Of a DNA stretch of 64,000 bases, positions 1 to 11,670 are shown piece after piece. Source of the stretch: Azadirachta indica. Taxonomy: Eukaryota; Streptophyta; Magnoliopsida; Sapindales; Meliaceae. Under the pieces are notes generated by a model. That model ran no database searches, was not told the DNA's origin, and was given only the letters and a program-made list of their open reading frames with translations. The first letter of the stretch is position 1, and each line of letters opens with the position of its first letter. The stretch is from the NCBI GenBank assembly GCA_022749755.1, contig CM040444.1, positions 1,619,026 through 1,683,025 of the forward strand. The letters are read 5' to 3'. Made by a program: the position numbers and the translations under genes.

Positions 1-469
1 TAAAAATGACTAATTTAGACCAAAATATTCTTATAAAAATTTTTCAAAAATAATCACTAAACATATTTACGCAGAGATATTTTAGTTCAAAAAATTTTGA
101 AATGGTTATTTTTAAAAAATATTTTTAATAGTAGTTATTACCGAAAATTTATCCCAAGTGTTGATAATTTTCGTTAAATTTACTATAATCACTTTATGTC
201 ATATATTATATAGTATTTTAATTATGAAGATATAACTTTGTCCGCATGATATTTATGTTTTTAAATGAGATATATTTTTAGTCAAAGTATTAAACCATAA
301 ACTTTGGCTATAATTATTATATTCTATAATTGTTATTATTGCATAACAAACAATAATTGAAATACAATCTAATCACTTCGACATTAATAATAGGAAAAAA
401 CATAAAATAATGCATGGTATATGAACATTCAAGAGTAAAGTGCCTCATTTTTAAAATATTATTATCAAT
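1..469. other. AT-rich intergenic DNA, no gene seen
   Basis: Very AT-rich sequence with stop codons in all frames. Only a ~66-codon chance frame without family resemblance is present. I see nothing functional here. Confidence 0.6.
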
Positions 470-972
470 CACACCAAAATAAAAAATTGTCCCCTTAAAT
501 TTTTGGTTTCCATTCATTATTTATCTTCATAAAATGACATAAATATTTTCATTGACAAATAAATTTTGATAAACATTTCTAATTCTCAAAATTAAATTTA
601 ATTAAAAGATAATTTTTTACTTATACTTTTATTAACTTGAGTTTTCAAGTAGTTACTTATGCTGATATTTTAACAATATTGGGTGTAGTTTAATATATTT
701 AAACATTTTAGTCTTATTTATTAGAGACAAATATGTAATATACAAAATAATAATATCCAATTTCTTATTGTAAATTTGTTAACGGTCCTTAATATGTATA
801 AACAGAATACTAATTTATCAAAAAATTACCAGTAATTTGTAATACTTTTGATTTTAATATGAACTTAGGATGATTTAATAATATAATATTACAATATTAT
901 TGATTGAATAATATAAATAATAAACGATTTATTAAAAAGAAAAAATATATTTTGGATAGTAACTAGTTATTA
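470..972. repeat. Left arm of a ~490 bp inverted repeat pair
   Basis: Read on the minus strand, this stretch matches 8878-9365 on the plus strand over most of its length. Shared blocks include the CTAGTTA-type edge, the AATCAATAATATTATAAT block, AAGGACCATTAACAAATTTAC and GACAATTTTTTATTT.GGTGTGATTGAT. Similarity stops at about 972 and 8878 on one side and about 470 and 9365 on the other. It is non-coding. The two arms are probably two copies of one old repeat inserted in opposite orientations; the family is unknown to me. Confidence 0.75.
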
Positions 973-1819
973 AAATAGTATTAATAATTTATAATAGTAT
1001 TAATTTTTAAATTAAATTAATCGCTGATAATCAAAATTAGAATTAAAATTGCCTTAAAGTTAATATTTTATATACAACATATCAATCTTATATATTTTTC
1101 TATGGAAAAATTAAATCCTTAGAAATTATTATGAATTTAGTTAATTTTTTTAAAAGACAACTGGATTCCAAATTTTTAAAATAAGTATCAATCACATGTC
1201 CAAATTGAAAAAAAGTGTCAATAAAATCCTTTTTGTTATTTTTACTGTTTACTATTTATAATTTTAATAGATATTATATTGTTACTTATAATTTTAAGAA
1301 TATTTTTGATGAATTAATATGCCATATTGAATATTTAGGATTTATATAAAAAAATATTTAAATAATATATAATTCATGAAATCCAAATATTTAGTTGGAA
1401 TTTATTTTAATTGTTTGTGCAATTTCTAATTTTAAGAATATTTATATAATTTATACATAATTATATTAATTTATAAATAAAATAAAATAATTTAAATAAT
1501 TTATGTAATAAATAAACAAATATTTTTTAAAAAATAATTATTAATATAATATTTTCATAGAAAATGTAGAGGCAATCAGTTAATGATTTAAATTTAGTCA
1601 CAACATCACCGGTGCTATACACGATAAAAATCTTAATATTTTCTAAATTTTGCTCCCCATTTGAAAATGAATCGTAAGATGAATTTGGATAATATGAGAT
1701 GGGACACACCTTTGTTGTCTTTTTCTTCTTCATCATCATGTGGCCAACAAAAAAAAAGTATTTTTTTTTTATTATGGATGAAATAACAAAATAGCATAAA
1801 GAAAGAAAATAATTGAGGA
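973..1819. other. AT-rich intergenic DNA, no gene seen
   Basis: Mostly A/T runs and short homopolymers. A 70-codon open frame on the minus strand at 1527-1739 has lysine-rich low-complexity sequence and no recognisable domain, so it is not called a gene. Confidence 0.55.
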
Positions 1820-2503
1820 TAGCGGCGGGTGCGAGTTGGTTCGGATCAAACCGAAATTGCTCGGGTTTACTAATTTTTGGACCGAATTAAAGCAACTATA
1901 TAATTGAAATCGAATCTAAACTGAACTGTTCAGTTCGGTTCAGCTCAATTCGGTTCGATTTTTATTATTTATTTAATTTTTAATTTTTTTAATTTAATTG
2001 CAATGTTTCGATTGAACTTTACTGTTCATCATTTGTTACTATTAAAAAATTAAGTAATACAAAACCCTAATAAACAATTGGCATCATATAAAATATATAA
2101 AATTTAATTTGTTAACAAAATACTTAATAAAATTAAATTAAAAAAGTAAAGGTATAAATATCTAAATTTTTGTTGTACTACTTACTCTAAACCCACTGCC
2201 GTTGATTCCTTCAATTTTGGAGATTGATAAGTAAGATTTTGGAATTTTTTAAGAAAATTTAATTTAATAAGTAAAATTGTTAATAAATTTAGAAAAGAAT
2301 TGACATAGTTTTACTAAAAAAATATAATTTAACAAAATTCAGTTTGGTTTCGTTTTTGAACATCAAAATTGAAAGCAAACTTAATTTTTCAGTTTTCAAA
2401 AAACTAAGCCAAATAAAACTAGTTAAAATAAAAAATTTAAATCATCGATTTTGGTTCGGTCCGGTTCAATTTTTCAAATATCAGTTTTTTTTGCCCATCC
2501 GTA
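1820..2503. mobile_element. Old non-autonomous hAT-type element
   Basis: The right end reads GCCCATCCGTA and the left end TAGCGGCGGGTGCGAG, degenerate versions of the TAGGGGTGGGCAAA-type ends of plant hAT elements. Subterminal regions carry many GGTTCGGTT/AACCGAACC motifs in opposite orientations, typical of these elements. The flanking 8-mers ATTGAGGA (1812-1819) and ATTGAAAA (2504-2511) agree at 6 of 8 positions, consistent with a decayed 8-bp hAT target duplication. There is no transposase frame, so it must have been moved in trans. Confidence 0.65.
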
Positions 2504-2763
2504 ATTGAAAACACATGGGATAAGGTTAGGGCCTTGAGAAAGAGAGAGAGAGGGATTTGGGACATGGAGGAAAATTGATTGAATGCTGTATATGGCATTA
2601 CTTTTACTTTATTTAATAACTTATATTTTACAAAACTTAAAGTAAATACTTTTCTATATTGTAATAAAATTATTAATTTCTTAAAGAAAAAGGAGTTGTC
2701 CATGTATTAATTTTCTTACTAGGATTTCACTGTTTTTTGTTTATTAAAGACTTGAAAATCGTA
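2504..2763. other. Short intergenic spacer, no gene supported
   Basis: Contains a short purine-rich GA run near 2538-2554 and an 88-codon minus-strand frame (2437-2703) overlapping the hAT end. That frame has no recognisable domain and is probably chance. Confidence 0.4.
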
Positions 2764-3939
2764 GGGAAAAAGCTCGATACTCCCTTCTTATTTAGCCAAA
2801 TCCCTGTTACCTCTCTATTATTTCGAAAAGACATTAAGACACCCTCGACATTACGTCTATTATTGAAAAACGTTAGTTTTTTTGCACAAATATAATTTTA
2901 CCTTTCTGATTTGTCAGAAATCTACAAAAACTATTTAATTGTGTCAACCGAAAATACTTCGCAATGAGAAAAAAGGCAAATTACTTTAATACTCTCCAAT
3001 AAACAAACAAAATTATTTTAATACTCTAATTATTTTAAAATTACTTGAAAGGAATTGATATTACTTAAAAATATTCTACATGTTATACTTTTTATTTGTA
3101 TAAGTACATACATAATGCCCTTCAATTTAAAATTAAAAAAATTATATTAATAAAAAAATAAATAAAATATTAAAATTTAATTTTTTGTTAGTATTATATT
3201 TTATAATAATAAATATTATATGTTAACAATAACAAAATATAATTTAATAGATCATTTTCTTTTATAAATAACAAATATAACATGTTAATAATAATAAAGT
3301 ATAATTTATAAATATTATTTTCTTTTATAAATAACAAATATATATGTTAATAATAGTAAAATATTATTTAGTATATTATTTTCTTTTATAAATAATAATA
3401 TATGTGTTAATTATAGTGAATATAAATTTAATATATTATTTTCTTTTATAAATAATAAATATATTTAAAATAATATATTATAAATATTATATTTTATTAC
3501 TTATAAAAAAGAAATAATGTATTAAATTATATTTTTTATTTATTAACATATTATATTTATTTACTATAAATTATAAAAGAAAATAATAATAATAAAATAT
3601 TACTTTAATGTTTTATTAATTTTTTATTAATATAATCTTTTAATTTTAAATTGAAGGGCATTATATATGTATATATATATAAACAAGTAGTATAACTATA
3701 TAGAATTATTCTTAAAATTTTTTCTGACATGCATTTAATGCTTGTAGCTTCTCAAAGTAATTATGTCTTAATTTGTTCACTAATGCAAGTAAGCTAAGTT
3801 AAATTACTATATTATTCTCAATCCACCAACCTTTTTCAGTATTGAAAATAACGTAAAAGGGGTTTTCATGTATTTTTAAAATAATAGGAAAAATAACGGA
3901 GATTTGACTAAAAAAGAAAGGGCTATCAGGCTTATTCCC
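2764..3939. mobile_element. Foldback Mutator-like (MULE) non-autonomous element with long terminal inverted repeats
   Basis: The first ~400 bases are repeated in reverse complement at the other end. GGGAAAAAGCTCGATACTCC pairs with GGGAATAAGCCTGATAGCCC, and the match continues inward through TAGCCAAATC/TAGTCAAATC, the CTATTATTT block, and a well-conserved inner block (ATAATGCCCTTCAATTTAAA at ~3112 against its complement at ~3640-3662). The flanks are AAAATCGTA (2755-2763) and AAAATCTTA (3940-3948), a 9-bp target duplication with one mismatch, the length expected for Mutator-like elements. No transposase is present. A transcript would fold into a long hairpin. Confidence 0.8.
3180..3480. repeat. 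AT-rich tandem repeat (~67 bp period) in the foldback element core
   Basis: The block TTTTCTTTTATAAATAACAA recurs about four times (near 3250, 3318, 3380 and 3440), each followed by a TATGTTAATAATAG-like stretch. The array forms the loop region of the MULE-like foldback element. Confidence 0.6.
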
Positions 3940-4236
3940 AAAATCTTATTCTAATCCTTAATTAATTAATTAAAAACAAAACACAACATACATATATGAA
4001 GACAAAACTTAATATAAGCTTTACGTGAATTCAAAAATATCCTTAAAAATTTAATTGAAATCCAATTATTTTCCTTTCTTTTTTATAACTCAGCTTTTAA
4101 TTTTCTTTTTCTTTTGTTTTTTAGACTTTACATATAATTAAATACTACAATATCCTTTTTTATTAATAAAAAAGAGAAATGAAAACAAAAAAAAAAAAAT
4201 AAAAAGACTATATAAAATAAATTTAGTAAAAAAATA

Positions 4237-4918
4237 TTACATGTGATCCAAAACAAATTTCATTCTCGAATTAAGTGCTTCAACCTTCATTGACACATCC
4301 TCAACTCGTTGTTGTGGTGACTGGACATAATTAATTATCTCATCAAGGATCAGTGCTTTGTCCTTTTTAATGACATTTTTATTTTTTCCACGCAGGAACC
4401 AAGTCTTGAAGAATTAGCATCCTTTCTTTTATCTCTTCTCTGTTAACTTTTGCTGCTAGTAATTGGTGTCTATAAGTAGCTTGGCTCCTTACTTGAACCT
4501 TTCTTGCTTGTAGATGGAAGTAATCTTGTTTAGGCTTGCCTGAACCATTTTGTCCAATTTTAAACACATAACATTATCAAAATTAGACATATCCAACCAA
4601 AAAAAAAAGTAAACAAAAACAAATGCCAGTCCATTGCCATTATCGTTGCTTGTGCATACAATCTTGACTGAGTCAAACTTGTACATCACGCGACATCCTT
4701 GCATCATTGTCTTGAGCCATTATTTGCTCCAACCCCACTGAATTATCCCTAAAAGCCTCACTATTAAACCCGAATTGACTCAAATTATACTCAAATTGAA
4801 TATCTCTCAGTCTTAACCCACCTCCATATTCACATAAATTTTCACTCTCATTAACTGGAAACTGCCAGATATTTGCAAAATTATACGAACCCTCATTCAG
4901 CATTGTTAACGGATCCAT
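4237..4918 (-). pseudogene. bHLH transcription factor pseudogene, BIGPETAL/CIB-type
   Basis: On the minus strand an N-terminal piece starting at 4918 reads MDPLTMLNEGSYNFANIWQF, resembling the N terminus of BPE/bHLH31-like factors. A frameshift near 4690-4700 leads to VKIVCTSNDNGNG, the conserved segment before the bHLH in this family. The basic/helix-1 part follows (SGKPKQDYFHLQARK, then EEIKERMLILQDLVP). After a second frameshift in an A-run near 4380 comes the second helix LILDEIINYVQSPQQRVEDV, with a stop at 4237-4239. The basic region has lost the His-Glu-Arg E-box contacts (RHQLLAAKVNREE where functional relatives have HSLAERVRRE). The introns usual before and after the second helix are absent, so a retrocopy is plausible. 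It cannot make a normal product. Confidence 0.75.
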
Positions 4919-6604
4919 CTCCAACATTCGTACTAACTGCACTCAATTTCCAAACACCAAACATAAAAAAGTAAAGAGTGTTAAAGACAGATATTTACAA
5001 GAAATTAGCTTAAAGTTTATCTTTACGACTTGTAAGATATGTAAGAAATTTGGTAGGTTAAGTCAGAGGCTCCATATCTATAATATTTTGTATATTAAAA
5101 AGTCAAAGTTAAAATCTATTTTTAGGTGGCTGGACAATGGTATTTGTTTGTAATTTGTAGCCAAAATTTTAAAAAATATATATTAAAGATCAAATATAGC
5201 TGCAATTGCAGTCATATTTGATAAGAAGACAGTAAAATTAATAAAATTATTGAAAAACGTAATTTTGATGTAGATAAAAATTTAACTTTAATGAATGCAA
5301 TGAAGCATCTCACTTCAGGTATAATCTCATATAAAAAATAACAAAGAAAATAAAAAAGAAAATAACAAAACAAAACTAATGAAGTTATTTCTCTATCACA
5401 GACCCAAGTTAATTCCAAGCTTCATTAAAGTAAGGAGAACCAATACATATAAATTTAATTAGAAAAACTTGCTTCAATGTTTAACAATTTTAACAAGATC
5501 ATCGATACTGAATCCATCGCAGCTTAAAAAAGTAAAAACCCTAAAATGAAATGATGGCAAATGAAGAGAGTGTTTCAATGGGAGAGTGCTAGCGGGCGTG
5601 TATAATGAAAATAACAAGACTTCGTTGTTGGGATTTGATGCATATGAGTTATTAATAACAAGATACTGATATTAAGAAATGATATATTTTATTAAATATT
5701 ATATAAATAATATCAATAAAATTATGTAATTATTCTATAAAAGTAACCTATATTTTTTTAAAATAAATATTGTATTAAAGAAAAAAAATATATTAAAAAA
5801 GACAAAAAAAAAGTGATATTAAATAATAAAATAAACACTATCTTTTGAAAATAAGTCCTGCATCTGTTTAAAATTTTATTAATTAAATTTTATTTTATAT
5901 ATATAGATAGAATTAAAGATTTTTTTTACATAATTTTTTAAATTAAATATAAATTATTAAATTTAAATAAATTTAACGGTTATGCCTTAATTAATTTTAA
6001 AGTCCATCAATGCAATATCATACTCTGTCAAATTTTTTGAACGATTTCAAGTAGATGTTGACTACTTGACTACGTTAAATCAAAGTAAATAATTAGGCGG
6101 TGCTTCTCCCTTCTATATCTACGTCGAGATCTTTTTTGTCGTTTCGATATATTTTAAATTAAATCAATATTTATTTAATTATTAATTATTAATTATTAAT
6201 CATAGTCTCCAAAAACATTGGCCCATGTATTGTGTGGGTCCAATCGTATCTATCACGTGGCTAAGCTTAGCTTGCCATACAGTCCATTTTTATCTTATCA
6301 CTTACCGAAAATAATGTAACATTATTGGATTTTTTTTATTTATTTAATTATTTAAACAAATTTCTATAAAACGATGCAGTATGAAAATGAAAAAAAGTAA
6401 TTTCGGGCCCCATTTCCCTTGTTGCGAATGTGTTTTCATGCCGAATTTGATTGTAAAGAAAATGACAAGGCAAGTTTTACCACGTCCGGTTGAGAAATCA
6501 TAAATTTACGACCCCCTCCTTCAATTATTGTATTGTGCTTACATGTAAAGTTTTACACATGAGGGGTTAAAATATTGTGAATCTACGACGCACTCAATTA
6601 TTGT
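4919..6604. other. Intergenic DNA, no gene seen
   Basis: AT-rich sequence with small open frames lacking domains (for example a hydrophobic 68-codon frame on the minus strand at 5212-5418). A TATTAATTATTAAT run lies near 6178-6200. I see no tRNA, promoter or coding signal I would defend. Confidence 0.5.
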
Positions 6605-6869
6605 TGGAAAAAATGCCTGTTATTATTACTTTTTTTAGTTAATATTTTATTATTTTTTATATATTTTTTTATATATTTTTAATATTTTATTATTTATTAT
6701 TTATTTATTTTATTTTCAGTTTAATTAGTTTATAAAATGATAAATTAAAAATATTTAAAATATTAAAAGATAAAATTAGAATTTAAGGAGATGATGAGAT
6801 ATTAAAAAAAATATATGAGCATAATAAGACATTAACTAAAAAAAAAAGGAGATTAATAAACATTCTTCC
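6605..6869. mobile_element. Small MITE, probably MULE-derived
   Basis: The left end GGAAAAAATGCCTGTTATTA and the reverse complement of the right end (GGAAGAATGTTTATTAATC) are similar and both continue into TTTTTTTAGTTAAT followed by AT-rich stem sequence, giving ~80-base imperfect inverted repeats. Flanking CAATTATTG and TTATTATTG could be a decayed 9-bp target duplication, with the exact edge uncertain by 2-3 bases. A related single end occurs at ~44395-44490. No coding capacity. Confidence 0.5.
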
Positions 6870-7518
6870 TTATTATTGGATTGAGTTGTAAACACATAAT
6901 ATAAAAATACTAAGACATTCTTTTGAAATCTCTAATAATTACAAATTTGTCACTCATTATTATCTTTTTAATTAGATTTTATTACATTTTTATATACATA
7001 TTTACTCTATCAAGATCCCATATTTCTTGGGTTTTGTTTTTTGTCTTGAATATTTTAATACCATTAAAACGTATTTTTTTATGGTTAAAAGCATATATAG
7101 AGTATTTTCATAATAAAAATATGTAGATGTTTGTTTTTTACGAGTACAAATTGCTTTATTTGTTAAAATGAATTATTGAAATGTTTGAAAAATGACAATA
7201 ACTATAGAAAAATAAAAAAAATTGATTAAAAGAGATAAAAATTTGTTTTATATAGAGATGGAAAATGCTATGAAATATCGTAAAACCAAAGATAAAAAAT
7301 GATTCGACGAAAAAAGCTCAAGTTATTTGATTTGTTACCAAGAACTAAGAAAAAAATGTAAAAATTGATAAATAAGATATAAATGTGAACTAATTAAAAA
7401 TAATTTACATAATTGATAGAGTTTTTAATTTTTTTCTCTTTAAAATTTTTAATGATAAATATTAAGTAGACTATAATTATGGTTTAAGATGACGCAACTA
7501 ATGAAAAATAATCAAATT
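6870..7518. other. AT-rich intergenic DNA, no gene seen
   Basis: Contains one 67-codon hydrophobic frame on the plus strand (6923-7126) without recognisable features. Nothing else noted. Confidence 0.5.
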
Positions 7519-8039
7519 TAGAATTGGGCAAAAATTTTCAACCAAACCGAACTGAATCGAACCAAACTATTAGATTTAATTTGATTTGGTTTTAAGAGTA
7601 AGTCGGTTTCGAACTAATCAGTTCGGTTCAGGTTCAGTTAAAAACTGAATTAGAACCGAAAATCGATTATAAAATTTCTTGTATCCCCTTAATATTTAGA
7701 AAAATTATGAAAATATTAGTTTTATATTTTTTGACAAAAATTTACATAAAATAAGAAAAAATATTATAATTTAAAAAAATTATTTATTTTTTATAATTAT
7801 TAAATAATATATAAAGGCTCAAATAAAAATATTTCAAAATTTCAAAATTTGGCATAGAAATTTGGAACTGAAATGGACCGAAGTACAGTCTAAGAACCAA
7901 GCTTGGACCTAAACCAAACCAAATCAAACCAAGCCAAACTAATTTGAGGTGGTTCGGTTTGGTTTCATAATTCATATATAATTTGAGTTTGACTCGGTTT
8001 TTATAAAAATTGAGCCGAATATAATTTTGCCCACCTTTA
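7519..8039. mobile_element. Non-autonomous hAT-type element with 8-bp target duplication
   Basis: The left end TAGAATTGGGCAAAAAT pairs with the reverse complement of the right end, TAAAGGTGGGCAAAAT, the classic plant hAT TIR. Inside both ends are AACCAAACCGAAC and GGTTCGGTTTGG subterminal motifs. The 8-bp flanks are ATCAAATT (7511-7518) and ATCAAAAT (8040-8047), matching at 7 of 8. It is 521 bp long with no transposase. A 95-codon frame crossing it is chance, built from the repeated GGTTTGG motifs. Confidence 0.8.
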
Positions 8040-8877
8040 ATCAAAATAATAATGATTACTAAGTTAAGCATTCCACTTTCTTAAAAGATTATGACTTTGA
8101 TGTTATTATTGTTGTCACATACTCAGTTTTTTTCCTAACTTTTTTTTTTTCACTTTCTTTCACTTATGTTCACTTTTTAAATATCGTAAAAAAAATTCTA
8201 ATATGTAATTGAAGTTCAAATCCCTTAGATTTTTCACAAAAGTTTTGACCATTAATTATAACATTTATTAGAGATAGGTATTAATTCGTGGTTGCTTAAA
8301 TATTGATGCTCCAGTTAAAAGGAGGACAAGTAAATTGAGCATCTATAATAACTTTATCATGGCATTTATAGTGCCTTTTAATAATAATTTTTGGAATGCT
8401 ACCATTACTTATCTGAAAACTTCATGAAATCCGTCTTAAGAAATTAATTGTTTGAAATTCATCTTAAAAATTTGATTTTATTGTTAAAAAAGAATAGGAA
8501 CAAAAGTTGGTCTGCGTAATTGCATAATCCTTATTCCTAACTTGCTTAATAGCTACTTTATTTTGAAAAGAAAAACAAATTTAACAGTCAACACCAAGGT
8601 TATAACGAAAATGAAAAACCATTTTTTTTTACCATAAAGGAATAGAAGTTTAAGACAAAATAAAAAAAAAAATCATATGCATTAAAAAATTTGTGTTTTT
8701 TTAATTTAGAGTACAAAGGTTAAAGTATAGTATTATGATAACATTCTTTTCTTTTTAAAAATGTGTTTTTCTATTTCATATTAAAAAATTAAACTATAAT
8801 ATCTCTTTCTTTTTAAAATATAAAGTGAATACTTTTTTATAATTATAAGAATGCATTGGATTTGGAATTTTTTTTAA
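8040..8877. other. Intergenic DNA, no gene seen
   Basis: AT-rich, with homopolymer runs. No reading frame, tRNA or repeat that I can support. Confidence 0.5.
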
Positions 8878-9365
8878 TAAACTAGTTATTGTGCAAAAAT
8901 ATTTTTTCTCTTAAATAAATTATTGATTATTTATAGTATTCAATCAATAATATTATAATATTATATTATTAAATCATCCTAAATTCAATTAAAATCAAAA
9001 CTATTACAAATTACTAGTAATGTTTTGATAAATTAATATTCTATTTATACATATTAAGGACCATTAACAAATTTACAATAAGATATTGAATATTATTATT
9101 TTGTATATTACATATTGTCTCTAATAAATAGGATTAAAGTGTTTAAAAATATTAAATAAGACCCAATATTGTTAAAATATCATCATAAGTGACAACTTGA
9201 AAACTCAAGTTAATAAAAATATGAGTAAAAGTTATCTTTTAATTAAATTTAGTTTTGAGAATTAGAAATGTTTACCTAAATTTAGTTGTCAATGAAAATA
9301 TTTATGTCAGTGTATTAAGATAAATAACGGGACAATTTTTTATTTAGGTGTGATTGATTGAAGTA
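8878..9365. repeat. Right arm of the ~490 bp inverted repeat pair
   Basis: Reverse-complement partner of 470-972. Conserved blocks run from ACTAGTTATTGTGCAAAAAT to GGTGTGATTGATTG. The two arms face each other across ~7.9 kb that holds the hAT and MULE elements and the bHLH pseudogene. Confidence 0.75.
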
Positions 9366-9486
9366 AAATAATGTATGGATCCTTTAATATAATAAAATAA
9401 AATAATTATATAATAAATTTATTTATAAAAATACAGTCCCTAACAAATAAAAGTTGTTATCTATTGAATATAAGGATTTAATTGTT

Positions 9487-9509
9487 ATACATATATATAT
9501 ATATATATA
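9487..9509. repeat. (AT)n microsatellite
   Basis: An uninterrupted TA dinucleotide run of about 11 units. Confidence 0.85.
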
Positions 9510-10010
9510 ATGTTTAATAACATATGATATTTCTAAATATTACAAGAATTTTAAAGATAATTTAATGTTGAAGGAGATATGTGAGGTCCTGCTGGTGCTG
9601 GGAGAATTGATAATGAAGCCCAGCCCAATTATTACATACAAAATTTTCTATATCTATTAAGACTTTCTTCTTTATGAGATTGAGAGCCTTTTTTCTTAGA
9701 TGTTTGAAGCAAATATCGTCTTTTTGACTTATGTTATAACATTTATACAACATTTTAATTATCAATATCAGTTATTTTAACCAAAAAGAAACTCATTTCT
9801 GATAAAGCAGAAACACTGGTGCATGAGTTTTATTTGAACAACAACATGCATCAAATACTACTACATATAATACCAGAAAGCTAGCTAGCTAGCTAACTCT
9901 GCAGACAAATAGAGTATGTAGCTATCATTAATATTGATATATATGTCATTGATCCACCGACAACATGATATAATTTAATTAATTTGCAGGGAATAGTGCA
10001 TGTGCATGAT

Positions 10011-11670
10011 TCACAGAAGTGAGAACTTGATATCATTAGCAATGTTTCCGGCATCTGCATTAATTCCATACAGTCCCCTCCTCGACAATCCCACGCAGTA
10101 TAATCCATTCTTCCCTTTCCAATGATCTGGGAAACTTGGTTTTGCAATTCCATCTTCTCCCAGCAGATAATCATCCCCCTGTTCTTGTTCATAACAGTAA
10201 TTCATTAATAATCAAATTCACTAAATAATGTACAAAAAATTAAAAATTCACTTTATTATATATATATATTATACCTTAAGCCACCTATCTGTGGACCTCT
10301 TGAAGCCAGTACAGAAAATAATAGAGTCAAAGATATGTGATTGCCCATTTACAAATAACACCTCACTGCCTCTTATGCTTTCTATTCCCGGCAAAACCTG
10401 TGCATGGGTATATATATATTATAAAACACCAAACAAATTAGATCAGCAAGATCTTAATTTATGATCATCGATGATAGATAGATATTACGAATCTTGGAAA
10501 AATATATTAAAATCAAAAGCTTGTCGTCATGCGTTAATTAGTGAGCTGCCATCTTAACATCAAACCCAACTCATCAATTTTTTAAAAAAAAAAATTTAAC
10601 GATTCCCCCACTACGAACTTTATTAATCAAGAAATAGCAATTAAAGTATCTGTCCATATCTCTTTCTTAATTTAATTACCTCAATCTCCCCCGATTTAAT
10701 CTTTTCGACGGTTCCCACATCCAAAACTGGGTACTTTCCATACGCAACTTTCATGAAAAATGGACCCTCCTTGGGCCTCATTACCCCATGCTTACTCAGG
10801 TCTCCGTAGACAAGCTTGCTAAGCATCACCATCAACGAGTCCACTATGCCTACAGCTATATACTTCAACAAAACTAAAGCCAAATATGCCATTTCTTTTG
10901 TCATTATATGAACCTGCAGCAGTAATTAAATTAAATTAAATTATATGTCAGCACTGAACAAGCTTGTAATAAATCATAAAATCTTATATAAAAGTAAAAT
11001 TGAGAAAATTAAACAAATCCAATGAGGTTTAATTAGTACCGGGCTACGAACAACTATGGAAGTTTTAGCACCATGGTTTGCCAGGTCTAGTGCAATTTCC
11101 ATACCAGAATTACCAGATCCAACAACCAAAACATTCTTGTCGCTGTAAGACTTGCCATTTTTGAACTGAGTTGAGTGAATAACCTTCCCACTGAAAGTAC
11201 TCAGACCTTCAATATGTGGTGTAAAAGGGTTGCTCGCTTCTCCGCTTGCCACAACCAAAAACCTCCCGGAATAATATTCCTCAATCTCACCACAAGTACT
11301 CCCGTAATTCCTAGCCTTCACGATCCATTTCCCGCTTGCTTCGTCGTAGTATGCCAAGTCAACAGATCTTTGGTAGAGAGGAATGATATTGAAATGAGAA
11401 ACATAGTCATCTAAGTATTTTACGAAGAGATTTTTGGAGATAAATGAGGGATAAGAAGGAGGAAATGACATGTGAGGGAGCTGACAGAACTGTTTAGCCA
11501 AGTGGAGATTAAGACGATCGTAGGAATATTTCGTCCAAAGAGGAGCAAAACAATCTTCTCTTTCGAGAATTACATAAGATATTGAATGAATGAACCTTAA
11601 GGCAGGCCGCCGTGGCCAGACCGGACGGTCCAGACCCCACAATTATCACCATTGAAGCTTGCTCTTCCAT
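10011..11670 (-). CDS. YUCCA10/11-like flavin monooxygenase (auxin biosynthesis), frameshifted in exon 1
   Basis: YUCCA enzymes convert indole-3-pyruvate to indole-3-acetic acid using FAD and NADPH in the cytosol. Four exons on the minus strand: 11670-11040, 10913-10680, 10397-10275 and 10178-10011, all with GT/AG introns and phase 0. The FAD motif GSGPSG (residues 12-17), NADPH motif GSGNSG (~183-188) and a TGF motif (~318) in FCTGFK are present. The C-terminal part [20 protein letters not shown] is typical of the family. Corrected length would be 383 residues, the usual size. Sequence resembles the seed-type YUC10/YUC11 branch ([30 protein letters not shown]). Anomaly: an extra ATTC (tandem CATTCATTCA near 11586-11597) after codon ~27 breaks the frame; deleting four bases gives [13 protein letters not shown] with exact family length. 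It is either a recent pseudogene or a consensus error. Confidence 0.85.

Noticed and set aside
7784..8071. 95-codon minus-strand frame
   Set aside because: Lies over the hAT element; its Trp-Phe-Gly pattern comes from repeated GGTTTGG motifs.
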